From: an uncultured bacterium
GTDB taxonomy: Bacteria > Verrucomicrobiota > Kiritimatiellia > RFP12 > UBA1067
Reading direction: 5' to 3'
NCBI GenBank assembly: GCA_902779865.1
Contig: CACZDG010000036.1
Span: 1-52,143, forward strand
Length of the DNA stretch: 52,143 nt
The notes below the pieces were generated by a model, which was given only the letters and a program-made list of their open reading frames with translations, did no database searches and was not told where the DNA came from. The translations under genes and the position numbers were made by a program. The stretch's first letter is position 1, and the number at the start of each line of letters is the position of its first letter. Shown in pieces: positions 8,472-17,137 of this stretch.

Positions 8472-9761
8472 ATGACTAACGTGACGCATCTTATCGGCAT
8501 CGGCGGCGTGGGCATGAGCGCCCTCGCCCAGGCACTCCTTGACAAGGGGTTTCCCGTTTCCGGGGCCGACAGGCAGATCACGTCATACGGCATGCCCCCG
8601 CCCACGCCCGTGCTGCGCGAACTCGCGGCGCAGGGCGTGGCCCTGTTCCCGGACGACGGGAGCGGCGTGACGGCCGATACGGAGCGCATTGTCGTCTCCA
8701 CGGCCATCGAGGATACGAACCCCGGCCTAGTTAAGGCGAAGAAAGCGGGAATACCCGTGGTTCACCGCGCCGCCGCGCTGGCGGATGCGCTTGCCGGGCG
8801 CAAGCTCGTGGCCGTGGCAGGTACATGCGGCAAATCGACCGTCACCGCGATGCTCGGGCACGTTCTTGCAGTGTGCGGCTTCGACCCGGTTGTGGTGAAT
8901 GGCGCACAGATCGCGGGTTGGGATTATGGTGGATTTCGCGTTGGCTCCGTGCGAAAAGGAATAGGATTGGGTAAATACGCCGTAGCCGAGGTGGATGAAA
9001 GCGACAAGTCGCTCGTGGCGTTCAAGCCATACGCCGCAATCATCACTAACGCCTCAGCGGACCATTACTCGAAAGAGGAAATGGATGCAGTATTCGATGC
9101 GTTTGTCAAGGACGTGTCGGGACCGGTGGTGGACGGACGCCGTGAGCGAATCGTACCGTCCCAGGCTGCTCGTGGTGTTACAATGCCCGGTGAACACAAT
9201 GCCGTCAACGCGGAGTGTGCGCTTCGCATGGCGGTGATGCTGGGCGCTGATCCGTCGCTGGTGGCGAAGGCCCTTGCCTCGTTCCCCGGCGTGGAGCGCA
9301 GGATGCAGCGCGTGGGAAGCCTCCAGTGCGGCGACCGCGAGGTCGCCGTCTTCGACGACTACGCGCACAACCCGGAGAAACTGCATGCCATGTGGACCAC
9401 GTTCGCCGAAGCCTATCCCGATGGCGTGGCCGTGCTGTGGCGTCCGCATGGATATGGTCCGCTTAGGAAGATGATGGATGCCTTGGCGGAGATGTTCCGC
9501 CGCGTGATGCGTGTGCAGGACGCGCTGTTTCTGCTGCCCGTGTACGACGCCGGCGGAACTGCGGATAGGAGCGTCAACTCTGACGCCCTCGCCGCGCTGC
9601 TTGCAGATGCGCAGGGCAAGGTGGAGGTGGTTCCAGATTTGGAGGCTGCGGAGGCCGTCCTCCGCGCACGCGCCGGCGGATTCGGCGCAATCGTCACGGC
9701 GGGGGCACGCGATCCGGGATTACCGGTTCTCGCCCGTCGTTTGGCTGGAAAGGAACGGTGA
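8472..9761 (+). CDS. MurC-like Mur ligase
   Basis: 429 residues. The N-terminal Rossmann domain (HLIGIGGVGMSALAQ) and VVSTAIEDTNPGL match MurC/Mpl, the ligases that join an amino acid or peptide to UDP-MurNAc. The ATP loop is GTCGKST (117-123) rather than the usual GTHGKTT. The central EVDESDKS and TNASADH motifs are conserved. The C-terminal domain has DDYAHNPEKL where MurC normally has DDYGHHPTE, and RPHGYGPLRKM where it has QPHRYTR. The protein is shorter than most MurCs. It may be the organism's divergent MurC, or a paralogue for another substrate. It starts 7 nt after the asmA-like gene; an upstream in-frame ATG at 8433 would overlap that gene and lacks homology. Confidence 0.75.
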   Translation: MTNVTHLIGIGGVGMSALAQALLDKGFPVSGADRQITSYGMPPPTPVLRELAAQGVALFPDDGSGVTADTERIVVSTAIEDTNPGLVKAKKAGIPVVHRAAALADALAGRKLVAVAGTCGKSTVTAMLGHVLAVCGFDPVVVNGAQIAGWDYGGFRVGSVRKGIGLGKYAVAEVDESDKSLVAFKPYAAIITNASADHYSKEEMDAVFDAFVKDVSGPVVDGRRERIVPSQAARGVTMPGEHNAVNAECALRMAVMLGADPSLVAKALASFPGVERRMQRVGSLQCGDREVAVFDDYAHNPEKLHAMWTTFAEAYPDGVAVLWRPHGYGPLRKMMDALAEMFRRVMRVQDALFLLPVYDAGGTADRSVNSDALAALLADAQGKVEVVPDLEAAEAVLRARAGGFGAIVTAGARDPGLPVLARRLAGKER

Positions 9762-9764
9762 AGT

Positions 9765-10586
9765 ATGAAAGTGAAGTTCAAATGTACGGTGGCGATTGCC
9801 GCGTTGTTGGCAGGTGCGCCCATGATATCCGCTGCGGCGCCAGACGCGAAGAAGGCAGATCCGCCAGCGAAGGAGGCCAAGGCAGAGAAATCAGAAAAGG
9901 CGGAGAAGCCCGCCAAGGCGAAGGAGGTGCCGTTGCCCGAGAAGCCTGACGAGGCGGCCGTGGCGAAGGCGTTGAAGGCGAAGAAGCCGATGTACACGAG
10001 GTTCGCCGATGCGAAAGAGGCGGCATGGAACTGTCAACTGCCGCTATTCGTAGCGCTTCTGGCGGACAACGACGAGAAGTCGAAGAGGCTTGAATCAAAG
10101 GCCTTGAGGCATAAGGCGTTCGCCAAGGACTTCGCACCGGCGAATTGCGTGCTTTTGATCTGGAGGCTTAAGCCGAGCAAGCCCGAGGTGCCGCAATATC
10201 AGGGACGCGGCAGGCGCAGGGCACAGCCGCCACCGAAACCGACGACGATAGAGGCGCATACGCTGAAGGCGCAGGAATCTGATTTTCTCACGAAGTTCGC
10301 CGTTTCGCAGCAAGCCAAGTCGAATGCAAAGAAGAGGGGTGGTCCAGAGCTGAAATTCACATCGATCAGCTGCTACCCCACGATAGTGTGCGTCGATCCC
10401 GGATGCAGAAAGCTTTACTTCCGCGATCCCAAGTACGATGCTTCGCTGGGCAGCCCCAATGCATCTTTTGGCGCGTGGCTAACTCAGACGGTTGACATGT
10501 TCCGCAAGACCAAGCGGGAATTGGTGATCTCTCCCGCCGTTCAGAAAATCCTCGACAATCCCACCGAGCCGAAGAAGTGGAAGTGA
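9765..10586 (+). CDS. Secreted thioredoxin-fold-like protein without CXXC
   Basis: 273 residues with a signal peptide (AAALLAGAPMISAAA region) followed by a Lys/Ala/Glu-rich linker to about residue 65. The rest looks like a thioredoxin-like fold: DAKEAAWNCQLPLFVALLAD aligns with the first strand and helix, a long helix is followed by NCVLLIWRL, and SCYPTIVCVDPGCRKLYF resembles the cis-Pro strand. No CXXC redox motif is visible, so a redox role is doubtful. It has 3-nt spacing from the MurC-like gene and overlaps a possible earlier start of the LpxC-like gene. Confidence 0.6.
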   Translation: MKVKFKCTVAIAALLAGAPMISAAAPDAKKADPPAKEAKAEKSEKAEKPAKAKEVPLPEKPDEAAVAKALKAKKPMYTRFADAKEAAWNCQLPLFVALLADNDEKSKRLESKALRHKAFAKDFAPANCVLLIWRLKPSKPEVPQYQGRGRRRAQPPPKPTTIEAHTLKAQESDFLTKFAVSQQAKSNAKKRGGPELKFTSISCYPTIVCVDPGCRKLYFRDPKYDASLGSPNASFGAWLTQTVDMFRKTKRELVISPAVQKILDNPTEPKKWK

Positions 10587-10591
10587 GCGGA

Positions 10592-11620
10592 ATGTCCGAG
10601 TTCTCCTACCCTACATGCCGTCTCGTGAAGGGTTCGCAGGCGTCGCTTGACGCCGCGCTTTTGCGTTTCCGCGAGCAGGTCGTGGACGACGTGCGCCTTG
10701 CCCCCGCCGATTGGCACGGGTGGCCCGCGAAGCGCACCACGATCGCCGGCGAGGCGAGCGTGGCGGGAGTGGGGACGTTCCGTGGACGCGAGAGGCGCAC
10801 GATCACGTTCGCGCCTTCCGCTCGTCCCGGATGGTGGATTCGGCGCACCGACCAGCCGGAGCAGCTTGATACCGGCGTGGACATCGTCAACCTCTGGACG
10901 AGCGCGCGCAACCTCGTGTTGCGGTCCGGTTCCCCGCACAACTATCTGCGCATGGTGGAGCACATCATCGCGCTGAAGGCGGGGCTTGGGCTCGACAACA
11001 TCGTGCTTAAGACCAACTCCGGCGACCCGCCGCTTTTCGATGAATCGTCGCTCCCGCTCGTCCAGGCCGTGGAATCCGCCGGAATCGTAGAGACGAACGA
11101 GGACGCCACGTACATCACGGTGAAGGAACCTCTGGCGTTCGGCGGCCCACGCGGCGACTTCCTGCTCTTTCTGCCGGATGACGGATCGCACCGCCTGCGC
11201 CTCGACGTGGCCATCAGCTGGAACACCGTGATCGGCGACCAGCGAGTGGTGTTCGACGTCACGCCTGAAACTTTCCGTTACGCGGCGTATGCGCGCACGA
11301 ACGCGACGCACCGCCAGTACCAGCTTGCGAAGACCATAGGCCTGCTGTTCGCCGACACGCGCAACCTCGGCTACAACAAGAACAACATCGTCATACACGG
11401 GCACAAGCGCTGGTACTGCGAGCCCCGCTACCACCTTGACGGGACGGACAAGTTCCTTGAACCCGTCTGGCACCGCGCCGCGCTCGACCTGCTCGCCGCG
11501 CTGTCGCTCACGGGACCAGACCGTTTCGTCGGTACAGTGGTGAGCTACCGCGCTGGACACACGCAGGATTGCGACGCAGTCCGTGCCCTCTACCGCAACG
11601 ACCTGCTTACGAGAATCTGA
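10592..11620 (+). CDS. Divergent LpxC-like deacetylase
   Basis: 342 residues from ATG 10592; an in-frame ATG at 10577 would overlap the previous gene. LpxC removes acetate from UDP-3-acyl-GlcNAc, the committed step of lipid A synthesis. Homology is seen as GVGTFRGRERRTITFAPS, IRRTDQP, MVEHIIALKAGLGLDNI (His124), DESSLPLV, DVTPETFRYAAYARTN, WHRAALDLLAAL (His294, Asp299) and SYRAGHTQD (His323). In classical LpxC the second His and the Asp zinc ligands are four residues apart; here the spacing is five. There is an N-terminal extension of about 45 residues. It could be the working LpxC of this lineage or a repurposed paralogue. Confidence 0.7.
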   Translation: MSEFSYPTCRLVKGSQASLDAALLRFREQVVDDVRLAPADWHGWPAKRTTIAGEASVAGVGTFRGRERRTITFAPSARPGWWIRRTDQPEQLDTGVDIVNLWTSARNLVLRSGSPHNYLRMVEHIIALKAGLGLDNIVLKTNSGDPPLFDESSLPLVQAVESAGIVETNEDATYITVKEPLAFGGPRGDFLLFLPDDGSHRLRLDVAISWNTVIGDQRVVFDVTPETFRYAAYARTNATHRQYQLAKTIGLLFADTRNLGYNKNNIVIHGHKRWYCEPRYHLDGTDKFLEPVWHRAALDLLAALSLTGPDRFVGTVVSYRAGHTQDCDAVRALYRNDLLTRI

Positions 11621-11637
11621 AAGGAAAGGTGTTCGCC

Positions 11638-12261
11638 ATGGGAATGTTGAAACTGGGAGTGCTTGGATCGGGTGCTGGATCGAACATGCAGTCGATTGTC
11701 GATGCAATCGAGAAGGGCGAGCTTGACGCCGAAATAAGGCTTGTGCTCGCGGACGTGTCTGATGCGAAAATCCTTGACCGAGCGCGGCGGCACAACATTC
11801 CGTGCCAGTACCTCGACTGCGCACCGTGGAAGACGAAACTTGAAGGCCCTGCCGAAGACCGCTGCATCCAGCTCCTGAAGGACGCCGGGTGCGACACGGT
11901 GGTGCTAGCCGGCTTCATGCGCATCGTGAAGCCGAAGCTTCTCGCCGCGTTTCCGATGCGCGTCCTCAACATTCACCCCGCGCTCCTTCCCGCGTTTCCG
12001 GGCGTCCACAGCTGGACCCAGGCGCTGGACTACGGCTGCAAGGTGGCGGGCGTGACGGTGCATTTCGTGGACGCTGGCACGGACTCCGGCCCAATCATCT
12101 TGCAGAAGTGCGTGCCCGTCCTGGAGGACGACACGCCCGAAACTTTGCATGCCCGCATCCAGGTGCAGGAGCACCTCGCGTTTCCCGAGGCCCTGCGCCA
12201 TCTCGCAGCCGGGCGGCTCTCCGTGGAAGGACGCCGCGTACACATCTTGAAGGAGAATTGA
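11638..12261 (+). CDS. purN: Phosphoribosylglycinamide formyltransferase
   Basis: 207 residues. It transfers a formyl group from 10-formyl-THF to GAR in purine synthesis. Motifs: GVLGSGAGSNMQ at the N-terminus (phosphate loop), VLAGFMRI, the catalytic NIHPALLPAFPG containing the Asn and His, and GVTVHFVDAGTDSGPII with the catalytic Asp. The start at 11638 has a good Shine-Dalgarno (AAAGGAAAGG at 11620-11629); upstream codons in frame lack homology. It sits inside an operon of envelope genes and ends 2 nt before the cstA-like gene. Confidence 0.93.
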   Translation: MGMLKLGVLGSGAGSNMQSIVDAIEKGELDAEIRLVLADVSDAKILDRARRHNIPCQYLDCAPWKTKLEGPAEDRCIQLLKDAGCDTVVLAGFMRIVKPKLLAAFPMRVLNIHPALLPAFPGVHSWTQALDYGCKVAGVTVHFVDAGTDSGPIILQKCVPVLEDDTPETLHARIQVQEHLAFPEALRHLAAGRLSVEGRRVHILKEN

Positions 12262-12263
12262 AC

Positions 12264-14000
12264 ATGAACGGATTGACATTGCTTCTCTGCGCGTCGGCGT
12301 TTTTCCTCGTCGGCTATTTCGTTTACTCTAAGTTCCTCTCGCGGGTGCTGGGCATCGACCCGTCGCGTCCCACGCCCGCTCATACGCGGCGCGACGGCTG
12401 CGACTACGTGCCGGCGCATCCCACGGTGCTGTTCGGCCACCACTTCGCGGCCATCGCGGGGGCGGGACCAATCGTGGGGCCCGTCCTTGCGGCGGAGTTC
12501 GGCTGGGCGTCGGTGACGCTGTGGATCGTGTTCGGGTGCGTGCTGATCGGCGCGGCGCACGACATGATCGCGCTCTTCCTCTCGGTGCGGCACGACGGCG
12601 AGTCGATAGGCTCCGTGATCGGTACGATCCTCGGGCGTCCGGGGAAGATACTTTTCCTCCTTTTCTCGTGGTCGGCGCTCATCCTCGTGGTGGCGGAGTT
12701 CAACCGGCAGATCGCGGGTACGTTCGTGGCGGACCCGGCAATCGCCACGGCGTCGCTCCTCTTCATTGGCGAGGCGATCCTGTTCGGGCTGTGCGTTTAC
12801 CGCTTCAAGATGCCCGTCCTTTGGGCGAGCCTCATCTTCGTCCCGCTCATGTTCGCGTTCGTGTGGATCGGCAACGTGATTCCCCTCGATATCGTGAAGA
12901 TGCTCGGCATCACTCCGGAGACGGCGGGGATGGTGTGGGTCATCGGCCTTCTGATCTACTGCTTCTTCGCATCGACGTGCCCCGTGTGGATACTGCTCCA
13001 GCCGCGCGATTACCTGAACGCCTACCTCCTCTACGCGATGATGGCGCTTGGCTTCCTCGGCGTGTTCATTGCGCACCCCACTCTGCACATAGAGGCGTTC
13101 ACAGGTTTCTCCGCTGTTGGGCGGAGCGGCGGCACGGACATGCTGTTCCCGTTCCTTTTCGTCACGGTCGCCTGCGGCGCATGTTCCGGCTTCCACGCCC
13201 TTGTCGCCTCCGGCACCACGGCGAAACAGCTTTCGAGCGAGAAGTCTATCCGCCCGATAGCATACGGCGGAATGCTGCTTGAGGGCGTTCTCGCCATGAT
13301 CGCCCTAATAGGCGTCGCCGGCACGTACATGAGCCAGGCGGACTACGTGGCGGCGGTGCAGACGAAGGAGCCGGTGCAGATGTTCGCATCGACAATCGCA
13401 GGCTTCTGCGTGAAGCTTTTCACCGGGCTGGGGATGAACGCCGAAACAGGCGCGCGCATCGCGGAAAGCTTCATGCTGCTTTCCGTTTCGGCCTTCCTGA
13501 TGACGACGGTCGATGCCGGTACCCGCCTTGCGCGTTTCAGCTGGCAGGAACTCGTGTCCGCCGTTGGTGGAGCCGAAGGGCCTGCGAAACATAAGGCCGA
13601 GGGACCGATCTACAAGACCTGCCACAACATGTACGTCGGTACGTTCGTGGTGGTGGCGCTCGCTGCGGCGCTGCTCCTTGGCAACCCGAAGGCGGCGAAG
13701 CAGCTGTGGACCATCTTCGCGAGCGCGAACCAGCTGCTCGCGTCGCTTACGCTCTTGGCGGCCACGCTTTGGTTCATCAAGAACCGCAAGCCGTGCTGGA
13801 TGACCGCCGTGCCGATGGTGCTGATGCTGGGCGTCTCGTCGTGGGCGCTTTCTGCGATTCTCGTGAAGGCGTGCAGCGGCGGTGCCTGGACGCTTGCGGC
13901 GGCTTCCGCTTTCCTCATCGCGGTGGCCGTTGCGCTTGTCTGCTTTGCCGTGAACAGGTTCCGTTCACTAGACGGGCGGAACGAAGATACAGGAGCCTGA
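12264..14000 (+). CDS. cstA: CstA family transporter (carbon starvation protein)
   Basis: 578 residues and many membrane segments. The family signature CDYVPAHPTVLFGHHFAAIAG, with GPIVGPVLAAEFG just after, is present near residue 50-85. Also seen are GAAHDMIALFLSVRHDGES and SGTTAKQLSSEKSIRPIAYGGMLLEG. CstA-type carriers take up peptides or pyruvate when carbon is short. The protein is shorter than E. coli CstA (701) but within the range of the family. The ATG at 12264 follows AAGGAGA in the end of purN. The much longer upstream open frame is antisense-like read-through of purN in another frame and is not part of the gene. Confidence 0.9.
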   Translation: MNGLTLLLCASAFFLVGYFVYSKFLSRVLGIDPSRPTPAHTRRDGCDYVPAHPTVLFGHHFAAIAGAGPIVGPVLAAEFGWASVTLWIVFGCVLIGAAHDMIALFLSVRHDGESIGSVIGTILGRPGKILFLLFSWSALILVVAEFNRQIAGTFVADPAIATASLLFIGEAILFGLCVYRFKMPVLWASLIFVPLMFAFVWIGNVIPLDIVKMLGITPETAGMVWVIGLLIYCFFASTCPVWILLQPRDYLNAYLLYAMMALGFLGVFIAHPTLHIEAFTGFSAVGRSGGTDMLFPFLFVTVACGACSGFHALVASGTTAKQLSSEKSIRPIAYGGMLLEGVLAMIALIGVAGTYMSQADYVAAVQTKEPVQMFASTIAGFCVKLFTGLGMNAETGARIAESFMLLSVSAFLMTTVDAGTRLARFSWQELVSAVGGAEGPAKHKAEGPIYKTCHNMYVGTFVVVALAAALLLGNPKAAKQLWTIFASANQLLASLTLLAATLWFIKNRKPCWMTAVPMVLMLGVSSWALSAILVKACSGGAWTLAAASAFLIAVAVALVCFAVNRFRSLDGRNEDTGA

Positions 14001-14005
14001 AATAA

Positions 14006-16006
14006 ATGAATGTCACTCGAATGGTCATTGCTGCGTCGCTTATGGCCGCGTCGGTTGCGGCTGTGGGCGCGGAATACGACGTCGCGGCGCTCGTTTACCC
14101 CGGCTACCATCCAGAGCCGAGGTGGAAGGAGCTGGGGCTCTTCCCCGAGGGGCAGGGCGAGTGGTTCAACGTGAAGGACGCGAAGCCGAAGTGGCCCGGA
14201 CACTACCAGCCGCGTGTCCCGGTGTGGGGCTACGAGAACGAAGCCGACCCGAAGGTGATGGAGAAGAAGATAGAGGCTGCGTCCTCGCACGGCGTCAACG
14301 TGTTCATCTTCGACTGGTACTGGTACGGGGAGCGCCCGTTCCTCGAAGGTGCGGTTGCCGACGGCTTCCTCGGCGCGAAGAACAACAACAAGATGAAGTT
14401 CTTCCTCATGTGGGCGAACCACAACTGGTCCGATTGCGTAGATAAGAGGGCGTCGGCAAGGAACAGCAAGACCATCTGGCTCGGCGGCGTGGACGGCGAG
14501 GCGTTCAAGCGGATGACGCGGCGGGCGATCGAGAAGTTCCTGTCGCGTCCGAACTACTACCGCATCTGCGGGAAGCCGGTGTTCATGATCTACGAGGTCG
14601 GCTCGTTCGTGAAGGGGATGGGCGGCATGGAGAATGCCGCCGCCGCCCTGCGCAGGTTCGACGAAGACTGCAAGGCGGCCGGGCTCGGCGGCGTCCACCT
14701 CATGGCGTGTAGCTGGGGACGGTGCAGGCCTGAGCACGTCGCCGCGCTCGGATTCGAGTCCGCCACGATGTACACCTACGCCCACCACGTGCGGCCCGTA
14801 GGCGATTACGCAGCCTGGGCGGCCAAGGGACTCGCGAAACTCGACTCCGAGAAGGCGAGGCTCAAGGGACTCAAGGCGTACTTCGCCCATGCGTCCATCG
14901 GCTGGGATACGAACCCGCGCTATCCTGAAACGATCCGGGACGTGGTCACGTCCACGCCGGAGAGCTTCGAGAAGGCGTTGCGCGATGCGAAGGACTGGTG
15001 TGATCGCAACACGCCGCCCGGTTACCCGAAGCTCATCTCCATCAACGCTTGGAACGAATGGATCGAGGGCTCGTACCTTGAACCCGATGAAAAGTACGGC
15101 ATGGGTTATCTTGAGGCCGTTCGCCGCGTGTTCTGTCCGCAGCCCTCCGCGCCGCTGAAATTCCTGTCGTTCAACATCTGGGGCGACTATTTCGAGAACC
15201 CCGTGGAGGAGCGCGAGGCGGGAGTGGAGGCGACGATTCTCAAAGGGCGGCCTGATGTAGTGTCTCTCCAGGAGGTGACGCCGGGTTGGTACGCGAGCCC
15301 GATGTTCGCCCATCTAAAGCAGGCAGGCTATGCGGTCGTGCGCGGCGACGAGGACGCCGCGCTGAAGCGGGCGGCGTTCTCCGGTGAGAAGACGCCCAAG
15401 CACACAAATCACGAGCCGCTTCTCTACCGCGCGGACCGGCTGAAGCTGCTAGACAGCGGCATGGAGTTCTTCCACGTGTCGCTCCAGGTCGAGAAGAGCG
15501 CCACCTGGGCTGTCTTGGAGCGCAAGTCGGACGGGCGGCGTTTCGTGGCGTTCGCCACGCATTTCTGGTGGCGGTCGAACGGCGCCGAGAGCAACGCCAT
15601 CCGCGAGCTGAACGCCCGGCACGTCCTGTGGCTGCTTGCGGACATTCGACGCAAGTGGGGCGCGGACCTCCCCGCGATCCTCGGCGGCGACCTCAACTCC
15701 ACTGAAAGCTCCTTCGCCCACGCGATGCTGCGCAGCGGCGGCTTCGTGAACGCCGCCTCTAACGCGGACGTGCGTTCGCCGTACTGTTCGCATCACGGCA
15801 ATCCGGTACGTGGCGCTGACGGCAAATACCACGGTGCGCGCCGCGCCGTTGCGTTCGATAAGCCCGATTACTCCATCGACCACATCTTCTACACCAAGGG
15901 CATCCACGCGCTGAAACATGAAATCATCACAGACCAGGTTGCACTGGACGTTTCCGACCACTCGCCTGTTATGGTCGAGTTTGAGCTTGGCGCGAATGAC
16001 AAATGA
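14006..16006 (+). CDS. Secreted fusion: WbsX/GH99-like domain plus endonuclease/exonuclease/phosphatase domain
   Basis: 666 residues with a signal peptide (cleavage near VGA/EYD). Residues about 25-375 match the Glyco_tran_WbsX family, related to GH99 endo-mannanases: VYPGYHPEPRWKELG, PGHYQPRVPVWGYEN, VNVFIFDWYWYGERPFLEGA, LMWANHNWSD, GKPVFMIYE and INAWNEWIEGSYLEP. Residues about 385-662 are an EEP-fold domain (FLSFNIWGDY, DVVSLQEVT, AILGGDLNSTESSF, VSDHSPVMVEF), which cleaves phosphodiester or phosphomonoester bonds. The combination suggests action on a phosphorylated or sugar-phosphate-linked glycan, but that is inference. It is the last gene of the run that begins at 6971. Confidence 0.8.
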   Translation: MNVTRMVIAASLMAASVAAVGAEYDVAALVYPGYHPEPRWKELGLFPEGQGEWFNVKDAKPKWPGHYQPRVPVWGYENEADPKVMEKKIEAASSHGVNVFIFDWYWYGERPFLEGAVADGFLGAKNNNKMKFFLMWANHNWSDCVDKRASARNSKTIWLGGVDGEAFKRMTRRAIEKFLSRPNYYRICGKPVFMIYEVGSFVKGMGGMENAAAALRRFDEDCKAAGLGGVHLMACSWGRCRPEHVAALGFESATMYTYAHHVRPVGDYAAWAAKGLAKLDSEKARLKGLKAYFAHASIGWDTNPRYPETIRDVVTSTPESFEKALRDAKDWCDRNTPPGYPKLISINAWNEWIEGSYLEPDEKYGMGYLEAVRRVFCPQPSAPLKFLSFNIWGDYFENPVEEREAGVEATILKGRPDVVSLQEVTPGWYASPMFAHLKQAGYAVVRGDEDAALKRAAFSGEKTPKHTNHEPLLYRADRLKLLDSGMEFFHVSLQVEKSATWAVLERKSDGRRFVAFATHFWWRSNGAESNAIRELNARHVLWLLADIRRKWGADLPAILGGDLNSTESSFAHAMLRSGGFVNAASNADVRSPYCSHHGNPVRGADGKYHGARRAVAFDKPDYSIDHIFYTKGIHALKHEIITDQVALDVSDHSPVMVEFELGANDK

Positions 16007-16056
16007 CGATAATTTGCACGTTGCTCAGGTAACGGCGCACAACAGCGTGGATTTAT

Positions 16057-16064
16057 GGTATAAT
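16057..16064 (+). promoter_or_regulatory. Extended -10 promoter, leaderless start
   Basis: TATAAT at 16059-16064 is preceded by TG-G (16057). Only 7 nt separate it from the ATG at 16072, so transcription should start at or next to the start codon. No Shine-Dalgarno is present. Confidence 0.7.
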
Positions 16065-16071
16065 TTTCGCC

Positions 16072-17133
16072 ATGAAAAAATCTATCATCACAATGTTGGC
16101 GGCGAGCATAGTCTCTGCCGGAACCGTATTGTTCACCCCCGGCTGCTGCTCGTCATGTTGCGGCGACGCCTGCGCAGCGCCAAAGTCGTGCGGCGGCGCG
16201 TACGGCAACTGGTCGCTCACGCTGCCGTACCCCGACATGAGCGCAGCGCATCTCATCCTTGAAAAGGGCAAGGACGGCAAGCCGAAAGCGCTTCTCCTCT
16301 GGCGCTGGGCAAGCCCCACGCCGGCCGAGGTCACGCAGATCGACGACAAGTCCTTCACAATCCAGCGTTCCTTCAGCAAGCCGAAAGGCAAGGCGAACGA
16401 CAAGTCCGCATGGCGCGCGCTCCGCGTTGAATGCACGGTTGACGGCAAGGCGCTGAAGGGCACGTTCTGCACGGTGGACGGCAACGGCAAGGCAGTTGAC
16501 AAGCCGCAGGAAATCGTCGGCAAGCGCAATCCGCCCATCGGCCCCGCGCCCGATATCTCCAAGGCCATCTACGGACAGCCAATCGATCTCCTCTCCGGCT
16601 CAATGTCCGATTTCGAGATCATGGGCAAGGATAGGCTCAACGGTTGGAAACTCAAGGACGGCGTACTCTCCAACCGCATCGAGCGCGACAAGAAAGGACG
16701 GTCCACGAACCGGAACGGCAACCTCCGCACGAAGCGCGCCGACTTCTTCGACTTCAAGCTTTCGTACGACGTGCGCGTGCTGCCCGGTTGCAACTCCGGC
16801 GTGTATCTGCGCGGCATCTACGAGATCCAGGTGCTCGACAGCTACCGCAAGCCCGTGGACTGCCACAACATGGCCGCGCTCTACGGACGCATCACACCGC
16901 GTGTCGCGGCCGAAAAGCCCGCGAACGAGTGGCAGCACGTTGACGTGACGCTCTACAAGCGCCATGTGACCGTGGTGCTCAACGGCGTGAACATCATCGA
17001 CAACCAGCCCATCCTCGGCTGCACCGGCGGAGCGATCACGAGCGACGAGTTCGTGCCCGGCCCGCTCTACATCCAGGGCGACCACTCCGACGCGGACTTC
17101 CGCAACATGAAGCTCACGCCCATCGTGAAGTAA
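16072..17133 (+). CDS. DUF1080 (3-keto-disaccharide hydrolase family) lipoprotein
   Basis: 353 residues. A lipoprotein signal ends in FTPGC (Cys25), followed by a Cys-rich stretch with cysteines at 26, 29, 30, 34 and 40. The C-terminal 190 residues are a DUF1080 concanavalin-like domain: FFDFKLSYDVRVLPGCNSG, VYLRGIYEIQVLDSY, MAALYGRITP, ANEWQHVDVTLYKRHVTVVL, NGVNII and FRNMKLTPIVK. The family cleaves 3-keto-glycosides or binds glycans. The middle part (about 45-150) resembles the small domain often preceding DUF1080 in PVC bacteria. It should be anchored in a membrane facing the periplasm. It has its own leaderless promoter and is followed by lpxK 4 nt after the stop. Confidence 0.85.
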   Translation: MKKSIITMLAASIVSAGTVLFTPGCCSSCCGDACAAPKSCGGAYGNWSLTLPYPDMSAAHLILEKGKDGKPKALLLWRWASPTPAEVTQIDDKSFTIQRSFSKPKGKANDKSAWRALRVECTVDGKALKGTFCTVDGNGKAVDKPQEIVGKRNPPIGPAPDISKAIYGQPIDLLSGSMSDFEIMGKDRLNGWKLKDGVLSNRIERDKKGRSTNRNGNLRTKRADFFDFKLSYDVRVLPGCNSGVYLRGIYEIQVLDSYRKPVDCHNMAALYGRITPRVAAEKPANEWQHVDVTLYKRHVTVVLNGVNIIDNQPILGCTGGAITSDEFVPGPLYIQGDHSDADFRNMKLTPIVK

Positions 17134-17137
17134 AGGC

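Noticed and set aside
11889-12263. N-terminal extension of the cstA-like gene
   Set aside because: It overlaps purN in another frame; CstA homology and a Shine-Dalgarno site begin at 12264.
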